This document shows, piece after piece, positions 17,041 through 24,549 of a stretch of DNA of 64,000 nt. This stretch comes from Lentzea alba. GTDB lineage: Bacteria > Actinomycetota > Actinomycetes > Mycobacteriales > Pseudonocardiaceae. Made by a program: the position numbers and the translations under genes. How positions within the stretch are numbered: the stretch's first letter is position 1; every line of letters starts with the position of its first letter. The DNA lies in the NCBI RefSeq assembly GCF_011067745.1, contig NZ_JAAMPJ010000003.1, forward strand, positions 434,001-498,000, in the 5' to 3' direction. A model generated the notes under the pieces. It did not search any database, was not told where the DNA came from, and saw only the letters and a list, made by a program, of their open reading frames with translations.

Positions 17041-19755
17041 ATGACCAGACGCGTCCTGGGCGTGTTGGTCGGAATCCTGATCACAGCCACCACCGTCGCA
17101 CCGACCGCGCACGCCGCGGAGTGGGTGCCGAAAACCCCTCCGCTGACGACTCCCTGGACCGACCAGGTGTCGCCGACCAACGCCCTGCCGGAATACCCGC
17201 GTCCGCAGCTCGTGCGCACGGAGTGGCAGAACCTCAACGGTGTCTGGGAGTTCGCGGGTGCGCCGAACCTGACCAACCCGCCCTTCGGCAGGCCACTGGC
17301 CGAAGGCGTGCTCGTGCCTTACCCGATCGAGTCCGCGCTGTCGGGGATCAAGCGGCACGAGGACAACATGTTCTACCGCCGCACCTTCACCGTGCCGTCC
17401 TCTTGGGACGGTCGGCAGGTCAAGCTCAACTTCGGTGCCGTCACCTGGGAGACGAGGGTCTGGGTCAACGGCAGGCAGGTCGGCACGCACACCGGCGGCT
17501 TCGACGCGTTCTCGTTCGACATCACCTCGGCGCTGACGACCGGTGCGAACGAGATCATCGTCGGCGTGCACTCGCCGGTCGACGGCAGCCGGTACCCGAT
17601 CGGCAAGCAGCGCCGGAACCCCGGCGGGATCTTCTACACGGCGGCGTCCGGCATCTGGCAGACCGTGTGGCTGGAACCGGTGCGCAGCGCGCACATCACG
17701 CGCCTCGACACCACCCCGGACGTGCCGGCGGGCGTGCTCGACCTCGTCGTCCAGGGCACCGCGGGCCAGCAGGTCACCGCCGAAGTGCTCACGAACGGCC
17801 AGGTCGTCGGCTCCGGCAGCGGCACGGTCGGCGGCCATCTGCGGATCCCGGTGCCGAACGCCAGGTTGTGGTCGCCGGACGACCCGTTCCTCTACGACCT
17901 GCGCGTGACGTTGGCCGGCGGCGACGTCGTGACCGGCTACTTCGGCATGCGCTCGCTCGGCAAGGCGATGGTCGGGGGCGTCATGCGGCCGTTGCTGAAC
18001 GGGAAGTTCGTCTTCCAGTTCGGCACGCTCGACCAGGGCTACTGGCCGGACGGCGTCTACACGGCGCCGACCGACGCGGCGTTGCGCTGGGACCTCGAAC
18101 GCCAGAAAGCGCTGGGGTTCACCATGGTCCGCAAACACATCAAGGTCGAACCGGCGCGCTGGTTCTACCACGCCGACAAGCTCGGTCTGATGGTCTGGCA
18201 GGACATGCCGTCCGTCGACGCGGTCGACGAGGTCCCGAACTCGCACGCCAACTACGAGTCCGAGCTGCGCCGGATGATCGACCAGCTGAAGGGCATCACG
18301 TCGATCGTGCAGTGGGTGCCGTTCAACGAGGGCTGGGGCGAGTACGACGCGGGCCGGATCGTGGACCTCGTGCGGTCGATCGACAACACCCGCCTGGTCA
18401 ACCACAACTCGGGCTCCAACTGCTGCGTCTCGGATCCCGATCCGGGCAACGGCGACATCATCGACGACCACGCCTACCAGATCACCACGACCACCCGGCA
18501 ACCCGACGCCAACCGGGTCGCGATGCTGGGTGAGTTCGGTGGCCTGGGCCGCCGGGTCGTCGGCCACGAGTACCAGCCGGGCGCGGGATTCGCTTACGGC
18601 GCCCTGTATCCGGACGAGCAGTCGTTGACCAAGCGGTACGAGGAGGTCACGAAGCAGGTCGCGCGACTGGTGCACACGCGCGGGTTGTCCGCGTCGGTCT
18701 ACACCGAGCCGTACGACGTGGAGAACGAGGTCAACGGCTTCTACACCTACGACCGCCGCGTGCTGAAGATGACCGAGGCACGCGTGCGGGACATCAACCT
18801 GAAGGTGCTGGCCATCGCCCGCGGCACGGCGGTGGGACCGGACGACGTGGTCTCGTTGCGCGTTACCACTTCCGGCTTCACCAACCGCTACCTCCGTCAT
18901 CAGGAGGGACTCGCCCGCACCGACGTGATCAGCACCGACCTGGGCCGGCTGGACGCCACGTTCCACGTGCGTCCCGGACTCGCCGACGCGGCTTGCCTTT
19001 CGTTCGAGTCGAGGAACTTCCCCGGTCAGTTCCTCAGGCACAGCAACGGACGCATCCGCAAGGACGTGAACGACGGCACGATCGCGGCCGACGCCACCTT
19101 CTGCGCGCGGGAAGGTGCCGGCGGAACCGCACTGGAGTCGTACAACCAGCGCGGATCGTTCGTGCGGCACTACTTCGAGGGCGTCTACCTGGCGCGCTCC
19201 GGTGGCCCGAACCCTTGGGACACACCGAACTCGTTCGCCGCGGACATCACCTGGGCGATCGGCGTCGCGTTGTGGCGCAGCGGCGCGGACCTGCCGCTGG
19301 ACCAGGCCCGGTCGTTCCGGGTGACCACGCCCGGCTTCACGGACCGCTACCTGCGCCACCGCGACGGCCTCGCGCGCACCGACGTCGTGACCAGCGGGAG
19401 CGACGGGCTGCTCAAGTCCGACGCGACGTTCGTGATCCGGCGCGGGCTCGCTGAGCCGACCTGCTACTCGTTCGAGGCCCGCAACTACCCGGGGAACTTC
19501 TTGCGGCACGCGGACTTCCGCGTCCGACTCAACGCGAACGACAACACCGACCTGTTCCGCCGCGACGCCACGTTCTGCGCCCAGCAGGGCACTGGGGGCG
19601 TGCGGCTGGAGTCGGTCAACGAGCTCGGCACCAACATTCGCCACTACGCGGAGGAGGTCTGGGTCGCCTCGAACGGCGGCGCGCACACGTACGACAACCC
19701 TGCCTCGTACAACCAAGACGTGAGCTGGGCCGTGGGCTCACCTTGGGCACCGTAG
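17041..19755 (+). CDS. Secreted family-2 glycoside hydrolase with two C-terminal AbfB-like modules
   Basis: 904 residues; ATG at 17041 with SD GGAGAG. A Sec signal peptide of about 27 residues ends AHAAEW. Residues ~50-210 form the GH2 sugar-binding jelly roll (FYRRTFTVP...RVWVNGRQVGTHTGGFDAFS), followed by an immunoglobulin-like domain and a TIM barrel. The catalytic acid/base is E430 in WVPFNEGWGEYD and the nucleophile is E498 in MLGEFGGLG. Residues ~605-755 and ~763-904 are two similar modules, each starting FRVTT/LRVTT..GFT.RYLRH, with the SFE.RN.PG.FLRH and ATFC repeats of AbfB/CBM42 domains that bind arabinofuranose side chains. Coupled with a YtfQ-like importer, this suggests release and uptake of furanose sugars from plant or cell-wall polysaccharide. 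The bond cleaved cannot be deduced. Confidence 0.9.
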   Translation: MTRRVLGVLVGILITATTVAPTAHAAEWVPKTPPLTTPWTDQVSPTNALPEYPRPQLVRTEWQNLNGVWEFAGAPNLTNPPFGRPLAEGVLVPYPIESALSGIKRHEDNMFYRRTFTVPSSWDGRQVKLNFGAVTWETRVWVNGRQVGTHTGGFDAFSFDITSALTTGANEIIVGVHSPVDGSRYPIGKQRRNPGGIFYTAASGIWQTVWLEPVRSAHITRLDTTPDVPAGVLDLVVQGTAGQQVTAEVLTNGQVVGSGSGTVGGHLRIPVPNARLWSPDDPFLYDLRVTLAGGDVVTGYFGMRSLGKAMVGGVMRPLLNGKFVFQFGTLDQGYWPDGVYTAPTDAALRWDLERQKALGFTMVRKHIKVEPARWFYHADKLGLMVWQDMPSVDAVDEVPNSHANYESELRRMIDQLKGITSIVQWVPFNEGWGEYDAGRIVDLVRSIDNTRLVNHNSGSNCCVSDPDPGNGDIIDDHAYQITTTTRQPDANRVAMLGEFGGLGRRVVGHEYQPGAGFAYGALYPDEQSLTKRYEEVTKQVARLVHTRGLSASVYTEPYDVENEVNGFYTYDRRVLKMTEARVRDINLKVLAIARGTAVGPDDVVSLRVTTSGFTNRYLRHQEGLARTDVISTDLGRLDATFHVRPGLADAACLSFESRNFPGQFLRHSNGRIRKDVNDGTIAADATFCAREGAGGTALESYNQRGSFVRHYFEGVYLARSGGPNPWDTPNSFAADITWAIGVALWRSGADLPLDQARSFRVTTPGFTDRYLRHRDGLARTDVVTSGSDGLLKSDATFVIRRGLAEPTCYSFEARNYPGNFLRHADFRVRLNANDNTDLFRRDATFCAQQGTGGVRLESVNELGTNIRHYAEEVWVASNGGAHTYDNPASYNQDVSWAVGSPWAP

Positions 19756-19763
19756 GAGAGAAC

Positions 19764-20837
19764 ATGCTGCTACGCATAGTTTCCGTGTCCGCGATCGTGC
19801 TGAGCACGATCACCATCCCTGCCGCGGCGGCTTCCGCCGAAGTCGTCGACGCGATGAGCCGCGACTTCGGGATCACCGCCGCGCAGGCGCTGACCAGGAT
19901 CCGCGACGAGAAGGTGGCGCTGAAGATCGCGCCGGCCGCCCAGGAAGCCGCCGCCGAGTCCTTCGGCGGCAGCTGGTACGCCGACGGCAAGCTCCGGGTG
20001 GCGGTGACCGATCCAGCGAAGGCCGACGCCGTCCGGGCGACCGGCGCCGAACCGGTGTTGCGCACGAAGTCGTTCGCCTCGTTGAACGCGGTGAAGAACG
20101 GCATCGACAGACTGTCGAAGGCCGGTTCGGTGTCCAAGGACGTCGCCGGGTGGCGGGTCGACGTCCAGCGCGGTGCCGTCGTGGTCGACGCCCTGCCGGG
20201 TGCCGACGTGTCGGGGCTGCCCAAGGACGTCGTCGTCAACACCGAAGGCGTGCAGCGGCCGCAACCGTTCGCGGCCGGCACCGTGGGCGGTGACCCGTTC
20301 TACACGGGCAACGTCCGCTGCTCGATCGGCTTCTCCGTGCACGGCGGGTACGTCACCGCCGGACACTGCAACGTCGGCGCCTGGCACGTCTACGGCTGGG
20401 ACCGGTCGTGGCAGGGCGAGTTCGTCGGCTCTTCCTTCCCCACCAACGACTACGGCTGGGTCCGCACCGGTGGTGGCTGGTGGAACGTTCCGGTCGTGCT
20501 CGGCTGGGGTCAGGTGAGCGACGCGCTGGTGCGCGGTTCGTGGGAAGCCCCGCCCGGCACGTCGGTGTGCCGCTCGGGCTCGACCACGCACTGGCACTGC
20601 GGCGTCGTCCAAGGCCGCAACGAGACCGTGAACTACGAGCAGGGTGCGGTCTACGAGATGGTCGGCACCTCGGTCTGCGCCCAGCCCGGCGACTCGGGTG
20701 GGTCGTTCATCACCGGCGACCAGGCGCAGGGCGTGACCTCCGGTGGGTACGGCAACTGCTCGAGCGGTGGCCGTACGTGGTTCCAGCCGGTCAACGAGAT
20801 CCTGCGTGTTTACGGGCTGACGCTGCTGACTGCGTGA
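19764..20837 (+). CDS. Secreted S1-family serine protease (streptogrisin / alpha-lytic type) with propeptide
   Basis: 357 residues; ATG at 19764 with SD TAGGAGAG, eight bases after the glycoside hydrolase stop. There is a signal peptide (to about residue 25), then a ~145-residue pro-region with the repeat-like features of alpha-lytic-protease prodomains. The mature protease has triad H201 (TAGHC), D229 (TNDYGW) and S311 (PGDSGGS), and paired cysteines at TAGHC, SVCRSG and SVCAQPGDSGG. It acts outside the cell after autocatalytic release. Its place at the end of the sugar operon, before the terminator, is unusual and suggests coordinated breakdown of a protein-polysaccharide material. Confidence 0.9.
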   Translation: MLLRIVSVSAIVLSTITIPAAAASAEVVDAMSRDFGITAAQALTRIRDEKVALKIAPAAQEAAAESFGGSWYADGKLRVAVTDPAKADAVRATGAEPVLRTKSFASLNAVKNGIDRLSKAGSVSKDVAGWRVDVQRGAVVVDALPGADVSGLPKDVVVNTEGVQRPQPFAAGTVGGDPFYTGNVRCSIGFSVHGGYVTAGHCNVGAWHVYGWDRSWQGEFVGSSFPTNDYGWVRTGGGWWNVPVVLGWGQVSDALVRGSWEAPPGTSVCRSGSTTHWHCGVVQGRNETVNYEQGAVYEMVGTSVCAQPGDSGGSFITGDQAQGVTSGGYGNCSSGGRTWFQPVNEILRVYGLTLLTA

Positions 20838-20849
20838 TGCCGACCGGGA

Positions 20850-20877
20850 CGCGGACCTGTGTTTCCGCAGGTCCGCG
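20850..20877. terminator. Bidirectional hairpin terminator
   Basis: Perfect 10-bp stem CGCGGACCTG (20850-20859) / CAGGTCCGCG (20868-20877) with an eight-base loop. It sits between the protease gene and the convergent FAD oxidoreductase gene. It closes the sugar operon and probably serves both strands. Confidence 0.8.
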
Positions 20878-20886
20878 CTCCGGTGC

Positions 20887-21930
20887 TCAGTTGAACAGGA
20901 TCCGCTTGGCCGCGGCCTTTCCTGGCGGCGTGCGCAACGCGGCGAACGCGAACTCGGCGAGCCCGGGACCGCGGACGAGCGACAGGCCGCGTCGTAGCGT
21001 CGACCGGATGCGGTAGCGGCGGCGCATCGCCGCGCCGTCGTAGTGCTCCAGCACGTACTTGTTGCCGCTGCGCAGGTAGTCGAACGTGACCGAGGCGGCG
21101 AGCTCGGACATCCGCAGGCACGGGTCGAGCCCGCCGGCGGTGAGCGGGGAGACCGCGCCCGCCGCGTCGCCGACCAGCAAACCTTGCGGTGACACGATCT
21201 TCCTGAGCAACCCGCCGACCGGGATCGGCCCGCCACGGCGCTGGACCGGGCCGGCGGGTTCCGGCGTCGGGAAGCTGTCGCGGAACCGCTGCAGCAGCTG
21301 GGGAAGCGGCGCGGTGAACCGGTCGGCGCGGCCGGCCAGCCCGACGTGCGCGTGTTCGCCGTCGTCGATGACCCAGGCGATGTAGCCGGGCGCGAGCCGC
21401 GGGTCGACCACGCAGTGGAACGTCGGCGTGGAGCCGGTTCTGATCGGGTAGACCTCCTCGATGCCGGTGATCAGCTGCCGGTTGACGTCGAGGCCGAGCT
21501 TCTTCGCGACGGTCGAGCGGGCGCCGTCCGCACCGATCGTGAACCGCGCTTTGGTCGCCTTGAGCGGGTAGCCGGCGTTGAGGTGGACCTGTGCGCCGGC
21601 GCGTTGGGCGTCCTCGACGGCCTGCCGGTAGATGCCCGCCATGTCGCCGACCCGGAACTCGTCCCGATCGCTCACGAGCTCCACCGGTCGGCGCAGGGAC
21701 GGCGGGTAGAGCAGCACGCGCCGCACGGCCGGTCCGAGGTGCGGCAGGTCGTAGTCGGTGAGCGTGCGCCGGACGAAGATGCCCGTGGTGCGAATGCCGG
21801 TGTCGAGGCTGGTCCGGCGCTCGCACACGGCCACGTCGAGGCCCGCCTCGGCGAGCAGGCGAGCGGTGTTGAGGCCGGCCAGACCGGCGCCGACGACGAG
21901 CACGTCCACGGTGTCCACGGTCCCGACCAT
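20887..21930 (-). CDS. FAD-dependent oxidoreductase of the geranylgeranyl-reductase/monooxygenase type
   Basis: 347 residues. The N-terminal FAD motif is VDVLVVGAGLAGLNTARLL with acidic residue VCERR. The second motif is GADGARSTVAKKLG, and the third is GLLVGDAAGAVSPLTAGGLDPCLRMSE (given in parts: GLLVGDAAGAVSPL, TAGGLDPCLRMSE), the pattern of geranylgeranyl reductases and PHBH-like flavoproteins. Candidate roles are reduction of isoprenoid chains or hydroxylation of an aromatic. There is no terpene or quinone gene next to it to decide. It is shorter than most geranylgeranyl reductases (about 400 residues). It stands alone between a terminator and the divergent lyase-like gene. Confidence 0.8.
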   Translation of the reverse strand: MVGTVDTVDVLVVGAGLAGLNTARLLAEAGLDVAVCERRTSLDTGIRTTGIFVRRTLTDYDLPHLGPAVRRVLLYPPSLRRPVELVSDRDEFRVGDMAGIYRQAVEDAQRAGAQVHLNAGYPLKATKARFTIGADGARSTVAKKLGLDVNRQLITGIEEVYPIRTGSTPTFHCVVDPRLAPGYIAWVIDDGEHAHVGLAGRADRFTAPLPQLLQRFRDSFPTPEPAGPVQRRGGPIPVGGLLRKIVSPQGLLVGDAAGAVSPLTAGGLDPCLRMSELAASVTFDYLRSGNKYVLEHYDGAAMRRRYRIRSTLRRGLSLVRGPGLAEFAFAALRTPPGKAAAKRILFN

Positions 21931-22010
21931 AGGTTCGCGGCGCCGGGCGGTTCCTGGTTCCCGGCAACACCTTCACCGGATCTGCACGGGACCTCCACAA
22001 CTGTGCACCC

Positions 22011-22039
22011 TTGACACATCGGAGGTCTGTCGCAAAAGT
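22011..22039 (+). promoter_or_regulatory. Sigma70/HrdB-type promoter candidate
   Basis: A consensus -35 TTGACA (22011-22016) is followed after 17 bases by a weak -10-like AAAAGT (22034-22039). It lies 43-70 bases before the polysaccharide-lyase-like gene. The -35 is exact but the -10 is poor, so this is a candidate only. Confidence 0.4.
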
Positions 22040-22053
22040 GGTCTGTACCGCTG

Positions 22054-22076
22054 CCTCGAACCGTGGTTCGAGGAGG
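22054..22076 (+). promoter_or_regulatory. 5'-UTR hairpin abutting the ribosome-binding site
   Basis: CCTCGAAC-CGTG-GTTCGAGG (22054-22073) is a perfect 8-bp stem with a tetraloop. Its 3' arm ends inside the Shine-Dalgarno GAGGAGG (22070-22076), five bases before the ATG at 22082. The geometry would partly occlude the SD, or could act as a stability element. Confidence 0.55.
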
Positions 22077-22081
22077 AACCG

Positions 22082-22858
22082 ATGGAGTTGTTCAACCGCC
22101 GCACCGCCATGCGCGGAGCACTCGCGCTCGCGGCAACCCCGTTCGCCGCTGGGGTCGCGTCCGCTGACGTCGGAGCTCTGGCGTTCGTGCAGAAGTGGGC
22201 CGCGAACCCCGGATCGGCCGGGCTGAAGGCGTTCGTCGGCATCGAGGACGACCGCGCGAACTCGCACCCGTCCGCCACGCACATCTTCGCCGAGAGCGAC
22301 CAGTACCGGTTCGTGATGCACAAGTCCGATCGGGACGGTTCCGACCGGCAACGCCAGGAAGTGCGCGCGATCCAGACCGGCAGCACCCGGCACGACATGA
22401 AGAAGGGCGAGACCTGGCGCTTCAACTACCAGATGTACATCCCGAGCACGTTGAAGGGCACCACCAGCTTCACGCACATCTTCCAGGTCAAGCACACCGG
22501 CGTCGCGTCGCCCGTGGTCACGATGTCGCTGTTCCGCTCGGGCTCCACCGAGACCGTCGAGATGAGACTGTTCGGTGCCGGGCAGGCGAAACTCGGCAGC
22601 ACCCCGCTGGCGCCGTTGCGCAACAAGTGGATCGACGTCGAGATCGAGATCAAGGTCGCCGACTCCGGCAGCCTGCGCTACTCGCTCAAGGACGGCGGCA
22701 CGACCGTGGTCAACGCGTCCCGCTCCGGTTTCGACACGTGGCTGGGCGGTGACCAGGCGCATCCGAAGTGGGGCATCTACCGGGGCCTCGGCGACTCCGG
22801 GCAACTGCAGGACACCTATCTGCTGCTGCGCAACATGAAGGCGTACCGGAACGAATGA
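22082..22858 (+). CDS. Exported polysaccharide-lyase-like protein
   Basis: 258 residues; ATG at 22082 with a strong SD. The N-terminus FNRRTAMRGALALAATPFAAG has the twin-arginine/hydrophobic layout and ends in a signal-peptidase site near ASA-D. The mature domain is predicted all-beta, with TWRFNYQMYIPSTLKG, TSFTHIFQVKH and WIDVEIEIKVADSG resembling the heparin-lyase-I-like / PF14099 polysaccharide lyase jelly roll; the HIFQ-K element is typical. It would cleave or bind a uronic-acid polysaccharide outside the cell. Family assignment is from recalled motifs only; a non-catalytic concanavalin-like lectin is the alternative. Confidence 0.65.
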   Translation: MELFNRRTAMRGALALAATPFAAGVASADVGALAFVQKWAANPGSAGLKAFVGIEDDRANSHPSATHIFAESDQYRFVMHKSDRDGSDRQRQEVRAIQTGSTRHDMKKGETWRFNYQMYIPSTLKGTTSFTHIFQVKHTGVASPVVTMSLFRSGSTETVEMRLFGAGQAKLGSTPLAPLRNKWIDVEIEIKVADSGSLRYSLKDGGTTVVNASRSGFDTWLGGDQAHPKWGIYRGLGDSGQLQDTYLLLRNMKAYRNE

Positions 22859-22859
22859 G

Positions 22860-23264
22860 GTGTTCCCAGGCGGACGCCTGAAGGTGAGAATCATCCGCGT
22901 GGGGGATCTACACGGACGGACCGTTGAGAGCAGGGCCGGTGTCACCGCCTTCCTGGCGGGCGTGTGGCTGATCGCCGCGCCACCGGTCCTGCACTTCAGC
23001 GCGTCCCTGCACGCCTTCCGGCCCTACTGGTGGTCGATGGGCCTGGCTGTCGTGCTCATGCTGCTCGGCATGGTGCGCGCGATGGCACCGCTGGACGTGC
23101 CGCTGGCACAACCGATCACGATCGCTTTGGCGCTGTGGCTGGTCATCGTCGCGTTGCGCGGGGGAGACGGCTGGACTTGGGCCGTTTGGCTCAACCAACT
23201 GGTCGTTTCGGGCGTGGTCGCGCTCTCGGCCGGGCTGGCGTTGCTGATCGGCATCCGGCGATGA
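22860..23264 (+). CDS. Small membrane protein, SPW-repeat-like
   Basis: Up to 134 residues with four hydrophobic helices (GVTAFLAGVWLIAAPPVLHF, SMGLAVVLMLLGMV, ITIALALWLVIVA, VVSGVVALSAGLALLIG). The first helix resembles the SPW repeat (W-hydrophobic-P). The start is uncertain: GTG at 22860 (one base after the lyase-like stop), 22884 or 22900. The end overlaps the next gene (ATGA). It is probably cotranscribed with the lyase-like gene; function unknown. Confidence 0.6.
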   Translation: MFPGGRLKVRIIRVGDLHGRTVESRAGVTAFLAGVWLIAAPPVLHFSASLHAFRPYWWSMGLAVVLMLLGMVRAMAPLDVPLAQPITIALALWLVIVALRGGDGWTWAVWLNQLVVSGVVALSAGLALLIGIRR

Positions 23265-23695
23265 GCGCGAGGCACACGCCGTCGGACAACTGCCTGATCT
23301 GCCGCGGTGAGCAGGAAGTGGTCATCGGCATCGAGGAACGCGGGCCGCACGAGCGGATGTACGACTACAAGCGTGTCCTGTTCTGTGCCGCGTGCGACGT
23401 CGGCGAGCTGCGGTCGTTCAGCTACGACGACTTCGTCGAGTTCGGCGAGGAAGACGACGTCATGGTGTGGTCGGCCGTGCTGGTGTCCTCCGATGTCTCA
23501 CGGCTGCGCGCTTCGTTCGCGTGCACCACTCCGTTGGACCACCAGTGCAAGTGCGCGCAACATCTCCGTGCCTACGCCACGGGCGTGCGGGTGGACAAGA
23601 CGCTGCTGCCGGAGTACGGGCCCGACCGGCACAGCCCGGCCGGGCGTTCCGTCGTGTCGGTCAGGGTGACCGACGGTCTGGCGGAGTTCTGCTGA
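23261..23695 (+). CDS. Cysteine-rich hypothetical protein
   Basis: 144 residues, not recognised. Cysteine pairs CLIC (residues ~11-14) and CAAC (~42-45), plus a C-terminal CKCAQH, suggest one treble-clef or zinc-ribbon site and perhaps a second metal site. An acidic mid-section (YDDFVEFGEEDD) follows. There are no signal peptide or membrane segments. It is translationally coupled to the preceding membrane protein by a four-base overlap, so the two may work together. Confidence 0.65.
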   Translation: MSARHTPSDNCLICRGEQEVVIGIEERGPHERMYDYKRVLFCAACDVGELRSFSYDDFVEFGEEDDVMVWSAVLVSSDVSRLRASFACTTPLDHQCKCAQHLRAYATGVRVDKTLLPEYGPDRHSPAGRSVVSVRVTDGLAEFC

Positions 23696-23704
23696 GTGGT
23701 TGGA

Positions 23705-24091
23705 TCAGTCGATCACGGCGGTCGCCTCGATCTCGACCAGGTGCTCGGGCACGTCCAGCGACTGCACCCCGATCAACGTGGCAGGCGGCTTGGCGGTCGC
23801 CCCGAGCTTCGTCCGCGCGTTCTCGATGCCCTTGAGCAGCTCCGGCATCTTGTCCTGCGACCAGTCGACGACGTAGATCCTGACCCTGACCAGGTCCTCG
23901 AGCGTCGCGCCGGTCGCCTTGAGCGCGGTGTGGACGTTCACGTAGGCCTGTTCCGTCTGGATCGCGAGGTCCGGCACGGCGTCCCAGGCGACTTGGCCGG
24001 CGAGGTAGACGGTCTTCGACCCGGACGCGACGGCAACGTGGTGGTAGACGTCGAGCTTCGGCAGCTCGTTGGAGTTGATGAGCGTGATCAT
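23705..24091 (-). CDS. RidA / YjgF-family protein
   Basis: 128 residues over the whole RidA fold: VYLAGQVAWD near residue 30, QAYVNVHTALKATGATLEDLVRV given here as QAYVNVHTALKATGA and TLEDLVRVRIYV, and the C-terminal PPATLIGVQSL..EIEATAV. The usual active-site arginine of RidA proper (R105 in R-x-x-V) is not evident in PPATLIGV, so it may be a RidA paralogue with another substrate. RidA proteins hydrolyse reactive enamines/imines or act as chaperone-like trimers. It is divergent from an HxlR regulator, which probably controls it. Confidence 0.85.
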   Translation of the reverse strand: MITLINSNELPKLDVYHHVAVASGSKTVYLAGQVAWDAVPDLAIQTEQAYVNVHTALKATGATLEDLVRVRIYVVDWSQDKMPELLKGIENARTKLGATAKPPATLIGVQSLDVPEHLVEIEATAVID

Positions 24092-24186
24092 GGCTTCCCT
24101 TTGCTCTCTTGCGGTTACTCGGTCACCGTAGGAGAGTGTGGTTCGACGTGGAAGAACGCACTTTTTCGTGACTGGGGAACCACAAG

Positions 24187-24549
24187 GTGAGCAAGCAGCT
24201 CAGCGGGGATCTGGCCCGCGCGGATTCGTTGGCGCGCGAGATCTTCTCGGACATCGCCAACAAGTGGGCGTTGCTGATCATCGAGACGATCGGTGAGTCC
24301 ACGAAGCGGTTCACGGAGTTGAAGACCGAGGTGGACGGGATCAGCCACAAGATGCTGACCCAGAACCTGCGGTTGTTGGAGCGCAACGGGTTGGTGGTCC
24401 GGGTGGTGCATCCGACGGTGCCGCCGCGGGTGGAGTACACGCTGACCGAGCCCGGGCAGGCGTTGCGGGCGACGGTGGACGCGATGTGCGCGTGGACGAC
24501 CCGGTACCTGGGTGAGATCGAGGAGGCTCGACGCCGCTTCGGCACTTAG
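24187..24549 (+). CDS. HxlR-family winged-helix regulator
   Basis: 120 residues with the HxlR domain: IANKWALLIIETIGESTKRF, then ISHKMLTQNLRLLERNGLV and the wing VPPRVEYTLTEPGQAL. No cysteine is placed at the usual redox position. It is divergent from the RidA-like gene across 95 bases, a common genomic pairing of a repressor with a small stress or detoxification gene. The stop overlaps the convergent NACHT gene end by four bases. Confidence 0.9.
   Translation: MSKQLSGDLARADSLAREIFSDIANKWALLIIETIGESTKRFTELKTEVDGISHKMLTQNLRLLERNGLVVRVVHPTVPPRVEYTLTEPGQALRATVDAMCAWTTRYLGEIEEARRRFGT

Noticed and set aside
16978..19716. A very long open frame antisense to the glycoside hydrolase gene.
   Set aside because: It is a GC-codon-bias shadow of the real gene: it has no recognisable domain, is Arg/His/Val-rich and lies fully opposite a gene with intact catalytic motifs.
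24112..24128. Imperfect dyad CGGTTAC-TCG-GTCACCG in the RidA/HxlR promoter region.
   Set aside because: One mismatch in a seven-base arm is weak in a GC-rich background; HxlR binding is plausible but not supported enough to annotate.
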